62,110 nucleotides of DNA from CAZRXG01 sp964603985 (GCA_964603985.1 CAZRXG010000026.1:1-62110); one strand, 5' to 3'; counted from the first letter of the stretch, positions 6,224 to 16,519 are shown. The notes: generated by a model from the letters alone, not told the origin. Translations and numbers: made by a program.

Positions 6224-7606
6224 TCAGGCCGACACTTCGTTGTTCTCCGACATCTCCAATGCCGCCGCGCGGGCCTTCTTCTCGTTAACCCACAGCAGCA
6301 GCACCAGGCCAATTACCAGGAACGCGACGATGGAGATAACCGCGACCCGGTGCCCCAACTGTTCCGCAAACGGCGCGCCGTTCTCGGTGGCCTGGAACCA
6401 CAGGAGCCTGGCAGCCGCTCCCTGATCCTCGAACCACCCGGTGGCCCCCGCTGCCAGCAGACCAAAAATCGTCGGGCCGATGAAGGACGACGTACGCCCG
6501 GCTACGGCGAAAAAGCCGTAAAACTCGGCGCTCTTGCCGTTCGGGCTGAACATCCCCACCACACTGCGGCTGACGGACTGGACGCCGGTCAGGGCAAAAC
6601 CGGCCAACCCACCGATGAAGAAGAAGCCCAGCAGCGAGTCTTCGAAGAACATCCAGACCGTTGCGGCGAGCATCAGCAAGAGGGCGGCGATCAGGGAGCG
6701 TTTGCCGCCGAAGTCGTCGGCGATCAGCCCGAACAGATACGCCCCCGCGACACTTGTCACCTGCACGATGATCATGAAGATGATCAATTGCTGCTGCGTC
6801 ATGCCATACAGAACCGCACCGAGGATGGCCGCGAAATCCAGGGCCATCAGGATGCCGTCGTTGTAGACCAGGAAGGCGATGATGAATTTCACGAACTCCC
6901 AAAAGTGCTTAACGGCCCCAACCGTGTGCCCCAGGCGCTTGAACGCGAGGCTCAAATAGTTTTCGCCCTCCGGCAACGGCTGTGGCTGGGCGCGCTCCGG
7001 CAGCCAGAGGAAGAGGGGCAGGGTCGAGAGGACGAAGTAGACGGCCGTGAACACCAACGACAGGCGCACTATGATCGCGCCCTCGATCTTGATCAGTATG
7101 ATCGCCGCCAGGACGATCAGCAGGCAGATGACTCCCCCCGCCGACCCGATGGCCCAGCCGTTACCGGAGACGCGCCCCATCTCGTCGGGATCGGCGATTT
7201 CCGGCAGTAGCGAGTTGTAAAAGACCTGCGCGCTGCGGTAGCCAATCTCGGCCAGGATGAAAAACAGCATACCGATCAGCACAGTTCCCTTCTGGGCGAA
7301 GAAAAGCAACGCCGTGAAAAGACAGGCCATGGACGTGTAGAAGAAGAGAAAGCGTTTCTTGGCCCCGGAGAAGTCGGCGATGGTGCCCAACACGGGCGAG
7401 GTAACAGCCACGACGAGCATCGCGATACCTACCGCTATGCCCCACAGCCGCGACCCTTCCGCCCCGCCGACCACCGTGTCCTTGAAGTAGGCCGAGTAGA
7501 CCGCCAGCAAGACGACGGCGGCGTAGGCTGAATTTCCAAAATCGTACAGGTACCAGGCCCAGCGTTCACGCAAAGAGGACCTGGGTTGAGCTGTGATCGT
7601 TGCCAT
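6224..7606 (-). CDS. MFS transporter, UMF1/Atg22 family
   Basis: A 460-residue integral membrane protein with about twelve hydrophobic segments. The WAWYLYDFGNSAYAAVVL start and the GTIADFSGAKKRFL loop are typical of the UMF1 family related to yeast Atg22, which is an amino-acid effluxer; the bacterial substrate is unknown. A charged loop in the middle carries a PLPEGENYLSLAFKRL stretch. I start it at the ATG at 7606 because AAGGAG lies eight bases upstream; the frame stays open further but lacks such a site. It is transcribed alone, convergent to murI. Confidence 0.82.
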   Translation of the reverse strand: MATITAQPRSSLRERWAWYLYDFGNSAYAAVVLLAVYSAYFKDTVVGGAEGSRLWGIAVGIAMLVVAVTSPVLGTIADFSGAKKRFLFFYTSMACLFTALLFFAQKGTVLIGMLFFILAEIGYRSAQVFYNSLLPEIADPDEMGRVSGNGWAIGSAGGVICLLIVLAAIILIKIEGAIIVRLSLVFTAVYFVLSTLPLFLWLPERAQPQPLPEGENYLSLAFKRLGHTVGAVKHFWEFVKFIIAFLVYNDGILMALDFAAILGAVLYGMTQQQLIIFMIIVQVTSVAGAYLFGLIADDFGGKRSLIAALLLMLAATVWMFFEDSLLGFFFIGGLAGFALTGVQSVSRSVVGMFSPNGKSAEFYGFFAVAGRTSSFIGPTIFGLLAAGATGWFEDQGAAARLLWFQATENGAPFAEQLGHRVAVISIVAFLVIGLVLLLWVNEKKARAAALEMSENNEVSA

Positions 7607-7810
7607 GTGTGGATCTCCTTTTTGCTTCGCCGTGTGGAGGCCAGAGAACGCGGCGGTGGATCGTGGCGCGGGCACCAGCAGCGTTATTGTCGAATAATGT
7701 CCGTATGAGGTAACACCCCGACGCAGGAAAGGTCGCGGCAGGCGCCAGGCCCAGCCCCACGCACCGGCACGGGCCAATGTCTGATTTCCTGAGAATTGGG
7801 GGCGAGGGCG

Positions 7811-8575
7811 CTACAGATGGTCCCCGGCGGAGAACGACTCTTCGGTGGCGTCGGCCCAGGGGTAGATCTCGGTGCCTTTGGCGGCGGCGCGGATGGCCGG
7901 GTCGTCGGAGTAGTGCCCGCGCCGTTCAGGCGGGATCAGCTCCGCGATGTGCCTCATGATCTCGTGGCCGATCTCGTCCAACTGTCGTCGGCGCTCGCGT
8001 CCCCGGCCGGTCGCCTCAAACGGGCCGAAAGGCTCTCCGATGCGCAGCGTGACGTGGGCGCGCCTCCCCTGGCGCAGACTGGGGAAGACATCGACCAGAC
8101 CGTCAAAGCCCATGGGGAGAAGCCGTGCGCCCGTCCGGGCGGCCAGGAAAGCCGCGCCGGGACGCGCCGGGCGCAGCACGGTAGCCCAGTTACCGGCCTC
8201 AGGGAAGACCCCCATCACACCCCCCTGCGCGAGCACCGCTTCGGCAGCGCGCAGCGCGTAGTGCGAGGCGGTGCCCCGGTGGACGGGGTAGAAGCCCCAC
8301 AGTTTGGGAAGTCCGGTCACTATGGGCGGCGCGCCGGGATTGTGAAAGCCCCCCAGAAAGTCCAGCGGCCAGGGTGTTACCCGGATCATCGCCACCGGGT
8401 CAATGAAGCTGAAGTGATTGGCAACTACGATCAGCGGACCTTCCTGGGGGATGTTTTCCTGGCCGGTGATCTCAAGATCGGTGAGTGCTGCGAGGAGCAC
8501 GTGGATCAATCCACGCAGTAGGCTCCGGGACAGGCGGCGGCGTGGATAGCGAAATTCGGAGGTGGTTTTTTCCAT
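7811..8575 (-). CDS. PlsC-like 1-acyl-glycerol-3-phosphate acyltransferase
   Basis: A 254-residue protein of the PlsC/LPLAT family, which acylates lysophosphatidate or related lipids at the membrane. The catalytic HX4D motif is His54-Asp59 in VANHFSFIDP, and the second motif appears as VFPEAGN (123-129) where most members have FPEGTR-like sequence. A short hydrophobic segment near residues 20-32 may dip into the membrane. The C-terminal part from about residue 200 is charged and not typical. Substrate choice cannot be read from sequence. It is separated from the penicillin-binding protein gene by 45 bases and could be cotranscribed with it. Confidence 0.8.
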   Translation of the reverse strand: MEKTTSEFRYPRRRLSRSLLRGLIHVLLAALTDLEITGQENIPQEGPLIVVANHFSFIDPVAMIRVTPWPLDFLGGFHNPGAPPIVTGLPKLWGFYPVHRGTASHYALRAAEAVLAQGGVMGVFPEAGNWATVLRPARPGAAFLAARTGARLLPMGFDGLVDVFPSLRQGRRAHVTLRIGEPFGPFEATGRGRERRRQLDEIGHEIMRHIAELIPPERRGHYSDDPAIRAAAKGTEIYPWADATEESFSAGDHL

Positions 8576-8620
8576 GGCCGGAGTGTATATGGCTTCGCGC
8601 GCTTCGTCAAACCGGGAATT

Positions 8621-11593
8621 TCAGTCGGTCAACACCTCGATCTTGATCCGCTCGCCGATGGCGACGTTCCCGGCTGTGTCGTAAGCACGCAACTGGATGG
8701 TGTGCTGGCCGGGCGTGGTGATAATCCAGCGCTCGTTGAAGGGCGCAACTGTGCTGATCGCGATCAACTGGTCGTCCACGTAGAACTCGACCCGCTCCAT
8801 CGAAATGTTGTCGGTGACGAGGGGTTGGATGGTGACATACTCGTCTGAGAGCCTGAACTTCTGCCCATCGTGGGGGGCGACCAGCTCCACCGACGGCGGG
8901 GTGTTGTCCACCGTCACCTGGATGATGAACTCGGCGATGGTATTGTCGCCGCGCAGGACGGTCAGGCGCAGGCTGTACAGTCCGTTCAGGGTACGTGCGT
9001 CCCAGATGCCAAGCTCGGCGTTGTAAGCCGGTGAAAAGTGCGTGCTCCCGATCTGCGTCCACTCGGTCGGGTTCAGACCCTCGCCGTAATCGAGGCGGTA
9101 AAGCTGGAGGTTGGGATCGGTGGCGTTGCCCCGGATGACGACCGCGCCCCGCACGTAGCTGAAGGGGGCCGGTTCGATGATAGCCACATCGCCGAAGACG
9201 CTGGGCGCTTCGATTGTGTCGTACTCGGTGGGAGGTTGGGGGATGCCTGCATCGCGTGCCCAGTCGGCGGCTTCGGACGGGAGCACCATGAAGACGCGCT
9301 CCTCGATGAGGGCGGGCGGTGTATAGGCGGTCGCCAACAGGCCGTTCTCCGAGTTGATCTCAAAGAGCTGGTAGACGTTGTCTGCGGTCGTCGGCTCGGT
9401 GCCGCGCCGGAATATCTCGCGCCGGGTTGGGCAGTGGGGGGTGGGCAGCAGGCCGGAGGTCTGGCAGACGGTCAGCTCGATGATGTCATCGGGGCGCGGC
9501 CAGGTCTCGACGGGCAGGTCGCGATGGGCATATTCCATGACGGCTTTCCAGATCGGGGCCGCGCCGACGATGGCAGGCATCTCGACCATGGGCGTGTTAT
9601 CGGAGTTGCCCACCCAGACGCCGGTCACGATCTGGGGCGTGTAACCCACCGTCCAGTCGTCCCGGAAGTCGTTGGTCGTGCCGGTTTTGACGGCGGCCAG
9701 GCGCGTCAACTGGAGCGCGCTGTTCGCACCCACGCTGGGCTGCCGGGCGATGTCGTCGGACAGGACATCGTTGAGCAGATAAGCCAGCGATGGCTCAGCG
9801 ATCATGCCGCTGGCGAAGGTGTTCCCCTGGCCGTACTCCCACAGGATGTTGCCGTTCCGATCCTCGACGCGCAGGAGCAGGGTCGGGTCGAGCGTCCGGA
9901 AGCCGGGGCGACGAGCGTTTTGGGGAACCGGGCGGCCACGCATCTCGCCCATGTTAGCCAGGACGCTGTAGGCATACGTCAGGTCATAGAGCGTCACCTC
10001 ACCACCGCCCAGCGTCAGCGACAGCCCGTAGTGATCCAGCCCCTTGTCCAGCGTGTTGATGCCCATCGCGTGCGCGGTGCGGATCACGTTGTCGAGTCCC
10101 ACCCGCTCCAGCACGCGCACCGCCGGGACGTTGTACGAGTTAGCCAGCGCGCTGCGGATGCTCTGGGGGCCGTGAAACTCGCGGTCGAAGTTCTCCGGGA
10201 CGTAGGGCTGGTTGCTGCCAATGTCAAAGGCAGTGCGGACATCGAGCACCATCGTGGCGGGCGAGAGTCCCTGCTCGAAGGCGGTCAGGTAGGTGAAGGG
10301 CTTGAAGGCCGAGCCGGGCTGCCGATCGGCCAGGGCGACGTTGAAGTTGCCATCAATCGCCGGGTCGTAGTAGTCCAGGCTGCCGATCATCGCCAGCACC
10401 TCGCCGGTCGGCGCGTTGAGCACCACTACCGCCGCGTTGCTGACGTTGTGATCCTGGCCCCGATGCTCCGGCGTGAGCGGATGCAGGTACTCGGCGGCGA
10501 CGCACTCGGAGCCGTCCGAGGCGGGGACGGCGGCTGTGGGGGAGCCCCCGGACAGGCGGGCCACGTGCGAGCGGGCCGCGCACTCGGCCTGGAGGTACAG
10601 GTCGTAATCCAGGGTCGTGTAAACCGTCAGTCCGCCCCGGTAGACCAGATCCGGGCCGAACATCTCCTCAAGCTGCTTGCGGGCCGTGATCGAAAAGTGC
10701 GGGGCCAGCAGGTCGAAGCGTTGCTCCGGGGGCCGGACATCGAGCGGCGCGTTAAAGGCGATGTCGGCCACCTCGCGCGTGATGTGGCCCTGCTCGACCA
10801 TTGCGTCCAGAACGAGCCGCTGGCGCTCTTTGGCCTGGGGGAAATTGTCGATGGGGTTCAGCCCCGGCGACTGCGGGATGGCGGCGATCATCGCGGCCTC
10901 GGCCAGCGTCAGCTCGCTCACCGGCTTGCCGAAGTACACCTGGGCAGCCGCCTCGACGCCGTAGGCCAGGTTGCCGTAGAAGTTGGTGTTGAGATACCAC
11001 TCAAGGAGCTGATCCTTGCTGTACTCGTTGCTCACGCGGATGGCAAGGATCAGTTCCTTGATTTTGCGCTCGTAATCTGCCTCCGCCCGCTCGGCGGGGC
11101 TGATCAGGACGTTCTTGACCAACTGCTGGGTGATCGACGACCCGCCCTGACGCCCGCGGCCGGTGAGGTTGCTCCACAGCGCGCGCAGGATGCCTTCCAA
11201 GTCGTAGCCAGGGTTCTCGTAAAAGGTCTTGTCCTCGATGGCGATGGTGGCATTGCGCAGGTGCATGGGGATATCGGCCAGCTCAACCCAGGTGCGGTCA
11301 CCGCCCAGCGGATCGATGATCTCGTAGAGCAGGTATTGGCCGGTGCGGTCGTAGATCTTGGTCGTCTCGAAGTCCTCCTCGACGACCGTGATCGCGCCCG
11401 GCTCAGGCAACTGTTGGGCGTAATACGCGTAGACGCTGACGGCAGTGCCCACCCCGGTCAGCATGCCCAGCAGGTTCAGGCCGATGAAGACCAGAGCGAA
11501 AATGCCCAACCAACGCAGCACGAGACTCACGCCCGTCCGGGCGCGGACGCGGCGGGCACGCCGACGCCGCACGATTCGCCGTGCTGTAGTCAT
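8621..11593 (-). CDS. Bifunctional penicillin-binding protein 1 with Ig-like tail
   Basis: A 990-residue class A penicillin-binding protein that polymerises and cross-links peptidoglycan outside the membrane. A basic cytoplasmic tail and one membrane span (about 24-50) are followed by the GT51 glycosyltransferase domain, with Glu120 in AIEDKTFYENPG and GGSSITQQLVKN (150-161). The transpeptidase domain has SAFK (428-431), SYN (486-488) and KTGTT (636-640). The last 95 residues form an Ig-like bacterial domain (SVELVAPHDGQKF ... AYDTAGN), a common extension in Gram-positive-type PBPs. Together with murI and murA it shows that the organism makes peptidoglycan. It is longer than most PBP1A proteins because of the tail. 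Confidence 0.92.
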   Translation of the reverse strand: MTTARRIVRRRRARRVRARTGVSLVLRWLGIFALVFIGLNLLGMLTGVGTAVSVYAYYAQQLPEPGAITVVEEDFETTKIYDRTGQYLLYEIIDPLGGDRTWVELADIPMHLRNATIAIEDKTFYENPGYDLEGILRALWSNLTGRGRQGGSSITQQLVKNVLISPAERAEADYERKIKELILAIRVSNEYSKDQLLEWYLNTNFYGNLAYGVEAAAQVYFGKPVSELTLAEAAMIAAIPQSPGLNPIDNFPQAKERQRLVLDAMVEQGHITREVADIAFNAPLDVRPPEQRFDLLAPHFSITARKQLEEMFGPDLVYRGGLTVYTTLDYDLYLQAECAARSHVARLSGGSPTAAVPASDGSECVAAEYLHPLTPEHRGQDHNVSNAAVVVLNAPTGEVLAMIGSLDYYDPAIDGNFNVALADRQPGSAFKPFTYLTAFEQGLSPATMVLDVRTAFDIGSNQPYVPENFDREFHGPQSIRSALANSYNVPAVRVLERVGLDNVIRTAHAMGINTLDKGLDHYGLSLTLGGGEVTLYDLTYAYSVLANMGEMRGRPVPQNARRPGFRTLDPTLLLRVEDRNGNILWEYGQGNTFASGMIAEPSLAYLLNDVLSDDIARQPSVGANSALQLTRLAAVKTGTTNDFRDDWTVGYTPQIVTGVWVGNSDNTPMVEMPAIVGAAPIWKAVMEYAHRDLPVETWPRPDDIIELTVCQTSGLLPTPHCPTRREIFRRGTEPTTADNVYQLFEINSENGLLATAYTPPALIEERVFMVLPSEAADWARDAGIPQPPTEYDTIEAPSVFGDVAIIEPAPFSYVRGAVVIRGNATDPNLQLYRLDYGEGLNPTEWTQIGSTHFSPAYNAELGIWDARTLNGLYSLRLTVLRGDNTIAEFIIQVTVDNTPPSVELVAPHDGQKFRLSDEYVTIQPLVTDNISMERVEFYVDDQLIAISTVAPFNERWIITTPGQHTIQLRAYDTAGNVAIGERIKIEVLTD

Positions 11594-11667
11594 GGCTTAA
11601 ACCCCCTCGCAGACCCCTGTCAGCATTAAGAGCCAACAGCCGCGATGCTCACATCGCCTACTGAACT

Positions 11668-13929
11668 TTACTGGATTTCGTCGATTGTTACCAAGTTGAG
11701 GGCATTATCCGGAAGAGGCTGTTTCCCCTCCAACGCGGGCAAGCGCTCGCCGGTCGTGAGTTGGTAGAGGCCCACCAGCACACGGAGTGACCCCTCGCCG
11801 GTCGGCAGGGCATTCAGCGGGTGGGTATCTTCGATCACTTCGCCCGGCCCCCAGGCCCAGGTCGGGTATTGACCGGCACGCGGCGGCGCGTCAGACTGGG
11901 CAACCAACTGTCCCTGCCCGTCCACGATGTGCACGAAGACGGTGTAATCGCCGTCGACTGCTGCCAGCGCCTCCCAGTACAGCGTCAGCGCGGGGGTCGA
12001 CCCGCCCGACAGCCGGTAGCCGCGCAGTGCGATGGCCTCGCCGAAGCGAACGTCGGCGGTGAGGGAGACTGCGTCAGACGGCATGCGCGCCGTCGACGGC
12101 GACTTCAGCCACCCGGCGAAAGTGGGCGCGGGTTCGCCGCCGGGGGTCGTGACCGGCAGCGCTTCGAGCGTGTCCGGCTCGTAGACGGCGATCCGCATCT
12201 GGTAAAGCCGGGCAGGCTCAAGCGTCCTGTCCACGCGGACGCGCACCCGGTCACAGAATCTGTCGTTCACACGCCAGGCCGACGAAGGGTAGCGTCCCAG
12301 CCCGTGGTACGAGTCGCGCGCGCCGATCCGCGCGTCTCCTGGCCCCACAAAATGCAGTGCGAAGGCATAATCGACCGGCGGCCTCGACAGCGTTTCCCAG
12401 CAGAGCGTCACGACGGTGTCTGCGCCGGGCGCAAGGACGCGCGAGTCGACATCGTAGCCAGCCAGCCGCACCACGTCGCCGAAGGCCCAGTCCAGGCGCT
12501 CGGCGAGCGGGGGGAACTCGTCCACGCGCGGAGGCAGATAAGAAGGCAGCAGGGTGAGCGGGGGGATGAGAAAGGCATACATTGCCAGGAAGACCGTCGC
12601 CGCCTGCCCGATGACCCGCCCCCGGCGCGGCCAGAGGTGATACAGCCCGACCGCCAGCAGCGTCCCAAAGGCAGTCACGCTGGTCAACAGGTGCCGTCCC
12701 CAGGCGAAGCTGAAGATCTGCTGCAGGCGGACGTACATGGCAACCGTCAGCGCGCCGGAGCACGCCACCAGCAGCACCAGCGAACCGCTCTGCGCACCGC
12801 GCCGGGAGGTAGGCCGCTGGCCCAGAAAGTAGCGCAGCAGCCCGGCCAGCGCCAGGGCCACGATCAGCCACACGCCGATGTAGAACAGCCGCGTGGGCCG
12901 AATGTCACCGCTGTAACCCAGGTCGGCCCAGTAGGAGAGCAGACTGCGCGGCAGGTCGGGCAGCAGCGCCCGGATTGGGTGCGGCTCAGGGTACATCCAG
13001 GGATAGGTGTCGTAAGCGCTGTTGCGCAGTGGGTCGGCGTAGAGCAGCCAGTTGCGGGCGTACCACCAGCCGCCTGCCAGCAGCGCCACTCCGAAGACGA
13101 TGGCAGCCCGCCCCAGCCACGTCGGGAGTGACCTGGCGCGGCGCTCCTGCCACCAGGCCAGTCCCAGCCCAATGGCGGCCAGCGGCAATGCGATCAACGC
13201 GCTACTCTTGCTGATGGTCGCCAGGCCGACGAACAACCCGGCCAGCGCGTACTCCCACAGTGCTGCCGGTCGCCGCCGGACGATGTGCGCCAGCCGCCAC
13301 AATGCCAGCCCCACAAAGGCCGACGCGCTGGTGTCATTCTCTACGACGGCGCTGGTCTGGATAAACTGTGGGTTGAAGGCCACCATCGCCGCCGCCACAA
13401 GCGGCAGCCAGGGTACACCGCCCGTCACCTCGCGGGCGACCAGGTACGCGGCCAGGACGGTCAGCGCGCCGTACAGGGTGGACACCAGCCGCGCGACGCG
13501 CACCCCCCGCGCGACCCCCTGGAAACGTTCCTCTGGGCTGTCCAGGTCGTGTAGGAAGATGTTTTTGTTGTCAGGGAATTCAACCGGCTGGCTGCCGAAC
13601 CAGCGGTTGAGACGCACCTCGCCGTCCCAGTCCGGCAGACCGGGGACCAGGCGGGACACAGCCGCCGCTGTCAGGTAGAAGAGGGGAGCCTGTGACGACT
13701 CGTACTGGGCTAGGTTCTCCGGCGCACGGGTTGGATCGGGGAAGCCCTCCCCGCGCCGCAGTTGCTCGACGTAGCCATAGTGAAACGGCTCGTCTGAGCC
13801 TTCCATGACGGGAAACGACAGATTGTAGAGGACGCTGGCTGCCAGGAAAAGCAGCACCACCGGCCCCCAGTGCGCCCAGGAGCGTCGCGGGGATCGTAAC
13901 TCGACGTGCGGTGAACCCGATGCAGGCAC
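11668..13929 (-). CDS. GT-C membrane glycosyltransferase with beta-sandwich tail
   Basis: A 753-residue protein. The first part is hydrophobic with ten or more spans and an acidic motif in the first loop (MEGSDEPFHYGY, residues 42-53), as in polyprenyl-phosphate-dependent GT-C enzymes (GT39/ArnT or DUF2142-like). Residues from about 500 on form two beta-rich repeats with the pattern LTLYWEA ... DYTVFVHIVD ... YPTWAWGPGEVI ... GLYQLTTGERLPA. The GTG start at 13929 is chosen for the GAGAGG site seven bases upstream; the frame remains open to 14121, inside the preceding gene. It follows the related gene at 13964 by 34 bases and closes the polysaccharide cluster. Confidence 0.75.
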   Translation of the reverse strand: MPASGSPHVELRSPRRSWAHWGPVVLLFLAASVLYNLSFPVMEGSDEPFHYGYVEQLRRGEGFPDPTRAPENLAQYESSQAPLFYLTAAAVSRLVPGLPDWDGEVRLNRWFGSQPVEFPDNKNIFLHDLDSPEERFQGVARGVRVARLVSTLYGALTVLAAYLVAREVTGGVPWLPLVAAAMVAFNPQFIQTSAVVENDTSASAFVGLALWRLAHIVRRRPAALWEYALAGLFVGLATISKSSALIALPLAAIGLGLAWWQERRARSLPTWLGRAAIVFGVALLAGGWWYARNWLLYADPLRNSAYDTYPWMYPEPHPIRALLPDLPRSLLSYWADLGYSGDIRPTRLFYIGVWLIVALALAGLLRYFLGQRPTSRRGAQSGSLVLLVACSGALTVAMYVRLQQIFSFAWGRHLLTSVTAFGTLLAVGLYHLWPRRGRVIGQAATVFLAMYAFLIPPLTLLPSYLPPRVDEFPPLAERLDWAFGDVVRLAGYDVDSRVLAPGADTVVTLCWETLSRPPVDYAFALHFVGPGDARIGARDSYHGLGRYPSSAWRVNDRFCDRVRVRVDRTLEPARLYQMRIAVYEPDTLEALPVTTPGGEPAPTFAGWLKSPSTARMPSDAVSLTADVRFGEAIALRGYRLSGGSTPALTLYWEALAAVDGDYTVFVHIVDGQGQLVAQSDAPPRAGQYPTWAWGPGEVIEDTHPLNALPTGEGSLRVLVGLYQLTTGERLPALEGKQPLPDNALNLVTIDEIQ

Positions 13930-13963
13930 GTGCAAACCTCTCAACTCACACCAACGGAACGTG

Positions 13964-16429
13964 TCAGGGCCGGATCTCAATCGTCCCCAGCGTGACGAAA
14001 TCCCCCTCATCCGCGCCGTCAGGCCCGGTGACGGGCAGCCGTTCCAGTGACGGCCAGCTATAGACCGCCGTCCCCAACTGGTACTCACCGGGGGGCAGAT
14101 CCGCCGGGATGATGAAGCCAAAGTTGTCCCGGATAAGCTCGCCCGGCTCCCACGCGGTCGTCGGTTTGAAGCCTCCCACCGGCTGGCGATCCTGCTGCAG
14201 GATCACCTGCCCCCCGGCGTCGATGACGTAAACGGCCATCGTGTAGTCAACGTCCATCGGGGCGATGCCCTCCCACAGCAGCGAGATGCCCAGCATGTCG
14301 CCGGGATGCAAGTCATTGAGCGAGGTCTGCGCTTCATCGACGACCAGGTCATACCCGATCAGGTGAATGCTCTCGCCGAGGCGGACGCCAACCGGGTAAG
14401 CCGTCTTCACGGTTGTTGGGGGAGCCAGAGGCAGAAACTGGACCAAACGGGCCCTCGGGCTGAAGTCAACGGCGCTTACAGGGAAGCTGTACTTCGTCAT
14501 ATACCACTCGGCGGGGCGCGTAGCCCAGACCACGAACGAGCTGTGATCCACGACCAGCCATACTGGCTGCCCGTTGTAGAGCAATCTGCGGGGTTTGGCC
14601 GCGTTGATGAGACTTCTCGCCTCCGGCGCGATCAGTTCTTCGACTCTGTCGGAGACGATCTCCGGTTCCTGCTCAAGACTGTACCGCTCGCCGGGGGAGA
14701 GCGGCAGGCTGTACCAGGGTTGTTCGCCCTTAAAATAGTTCATAAAGTAGGATACATAAGCGGGCGTTGACAGCATGATCGTGTCATCGGGCCCGGCGTG
14801 TTCGCTCAGGTGAGCGCGCATCTGGTGCAAAACGTCGCTATACTCCGCGTAGAGCGGGTCGTCATAGGCGCGCCACAGGGCGAACAGACTGACCGCAGCC
14901 GCCAACAGCGGGCTAAGCGCCATGCCGATCAGCGCCGGGCGTGCTGCTGGCGCTTCGGAGCGGCGCGCCCAGACGAACAGGCCAATTGCCGCCCCGATGC
15001 CCAGCAAGATCACCCCGATGGCCCACCAATCAGGCGCGGGAACAAGCCAGATAATATCAGGGTCGGCCTGGGGCGCGTACAACAGGCTGCCGACGACCTG
15101 GGACCAGCGTATGCTCCAGATGCCGAGGCGATGCCAGGGAGCCTGGCCGGTCATGGCCTGCATGTACGTGTAGTAGCGGTGGACGTTGACGTACACTCCG
15201 TCTATCTGGACGGCCAACCCCCACAATCCCAGCACTGCCAGGACGATCCTGGGCCAGAGGCGGGCGCTGTTGAGCATCCGGTCAATCAGGGGAAGCGCGG
15301 CTATCATCAGGAAAGGGGTAAGGGGCACCATGTAGCGCGAGCCCCAATCTGCGCCGCCATACCACATTCTCCGCCGGATAGCCCCGTAGCTGAGCGCAAA
15401 CAACAGCATAAGCCCCAGTGGCAGCCAGGACTCGCGCCAGCGTGCGCGTGGCAGCACGAACGGCGCGCCAAGTGCAAGGATGAGAATCGGGGAGAACATC
15501 CAGATGCTCTTGCCAGGGCTGACCAGGTACCCGGCTGCGCCGTACCAGGCATGTGGCAGACCCCGTCTGAAGGCAAACAGCCGGGTGATGAACTCGAAGC
15601 GCCCAGGGATGGCGACCCACTGGCTTTGGTAGAAGAGCAGCAGCATCGTGAGCACCACCGCAAGCAAACCGGCGGCTATCCCAATCAGCCCCCAGCGGCC
15701 AATCTTGAGGCGCTTCGCCCCAGGGAAGGCAAGCGCAACCAGCGCCGGGAGTGCGAGCAACGCCGCCTCTTTGCTGAGCAGAGCCAACAGCGTGACGGCC
15801 ACACCGAGCACCAGCCAGATCCGGTGACGCTTCTCCCCGGCTGTAAACGTACACCGCCAGCGTCGCAGCAAGAAAGCAGCCGCCAGCAGGCTCAACGTCG
15901 TCAGCGGCTCGCGGAAGAGCGTCCTTGCATAGGGGAGAGCAATAGTCGTAAGTCCGAAGAGGAGGGTGCCCACCGCCGCCGTGCGCTCGTGATAGCCCAA
16001 ATCCAGGGCATAGAAGAAGAGCACGACAGCCATCAGGGCTGTGATGATCGAGTTGAACAGCAGCAGGGCGTGAACGTTGCCCACCCAGGGTATGCGGTAG
16101 GCCAGCCAGTACAGCGGAGTTGACAGCAGGGGCTGTGCAGGCTCCACATCTACTGTCTGAAGACCGCGCAGATAGGTCGTCTCGTTGAGGTAGGGAGCTT
16201 CGCGGACCGCAATGGTGTCGACGGCATCGATGATGTAAAGCTCGTCGTCGGAACGGATGTGGCCGGAGAACGCCAGGAGATAGGCAAAGTAAAGCAGCAG
16301 CCCGATTGCCAGTGCCAGCGCCAACCGGCTAACCCGCCGCTGCCTGAGCGCGGTTGCCGCCTCAGACTCCGCTGCCGGACGCCGGTGCTGCTGTGTGCGC
16401 CGACTCGTTGTTTGCATGCCAGACATCAT
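13964..16429 (-). CDS. GT-C membrane glycosyltransferase with beta-sandwich tail
   Basis: An 821-residue paralogue in architecture of the next gene: a cytoplasmic, Gln/Arg-rich N-terminus, a first span at about 35-55, an acidic loop motif SDDELYIIDAV (60-70), many further spans and a C-terminal soluble beta domain with YTMAVYVIDAGGQVI and PPGEYQLGTAVYSWPSLERLPV. The fold class is lipid-linked sugar transferases; donor and acceptor are unknown. The start is set at the first ATG (16429); an ATG four codons in is possible. It sits between the WecA-type gene (90-base gap) and the second GT-C gene, so all three may be read together. Confidence 0.75.
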   Translation of the reverse strand: MMSGMQTTSRRTQQHRRPAAESEAATALRQRRVSRLALALAIGLLLYFAYLLAFSGHIRSDDELYIIDAVDTIAVREAPYLNETTYLRGLQTVDVEPAQPLLSTPLYWLAYRIPWVGNVHALLLFNSIITALMAVVLFFYALDLGYHERTAAVGTLLFGLTTIALPYARTLFREPLTTLSLLAAAFLLRRWRCTFTAGEKRHRIWLVLGVAVTLLALLSKEAALLALPALVALAFPGAKRLKIGRWGLIGIAAGLLAVVLTMLLLFYQSQWVAIPGRFEFITRLFAFRRGLPHAWYGAAGYLVSPGKSIWMFSPILILALGAPFVLPRARWRESWLPLGLMLLFALSYGAIRRRMWYGGADWGSRYMVPLTPFLMIAALPLIDRMLNSARLWPRIVLAVLGLWGLAVQIDGVYVNVHRYYTYMQAMTGQAPWHRLGIWSIRWSQVVGSLLYAPQADPDIIWLVPAPDWWAIGVILLGIGAAIGLFVWARRSEAPAARPALIGMALSPLLAAAVSLFALWRAYDDPLYAEYSDVLHQMRAHLSEHAGPDDTIMLSTPAYVSYFMNYFKGEQPWYSLPLSPGERYSLEQEPEIVSDRVEELIAPEARSLINAAKPRRLLYNGQPVWLVVDHSSFVVWATRPAEWYMTKYSFPVSAVDFSPRARLVQFLPLAPPTTVKTAYPVGVRLGESIHLIGYDLVVDEAQTSLNDLHPGDMLGISLLWEGIAPMDVDYTMAVYVIDAGGQVILQQDRQPVGGFKPTTAWEPGELIRDNFGFIIPADLPPGEYQLGTAVYSWPSLERLPVTGPDGADEGDFVTLGTIEIRP

Positions 16430-16519
16430 AGTGAGTGGTGAACCAGGACCTTTCCACGATGGACTATCTAAAAACGGGGTGTCTTACGGCAAAAGAGCCT
16501 CAGTCATGCCGACCGGGGG

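Noticed and set aside
6119..7210. 363-codon plus-strand frame overlapping murI end and MFS gene
   Set aside because: Crosses two well supported genes and shows no recognisable domain.
9038..11629. Long plus-strand open frame of 863 codons opposite the penicillin-binding protein
   Set aside because: It is the GC-driven shadow of a clear PBP1 gene; composition is rich in Gly, Arg, Gln and Val with no domain.
14798..16123. 441-codon plus-strand frame opposite a GT-C gene
   Set aside because: Polar low-complexity shadow of a membrane protein gene.
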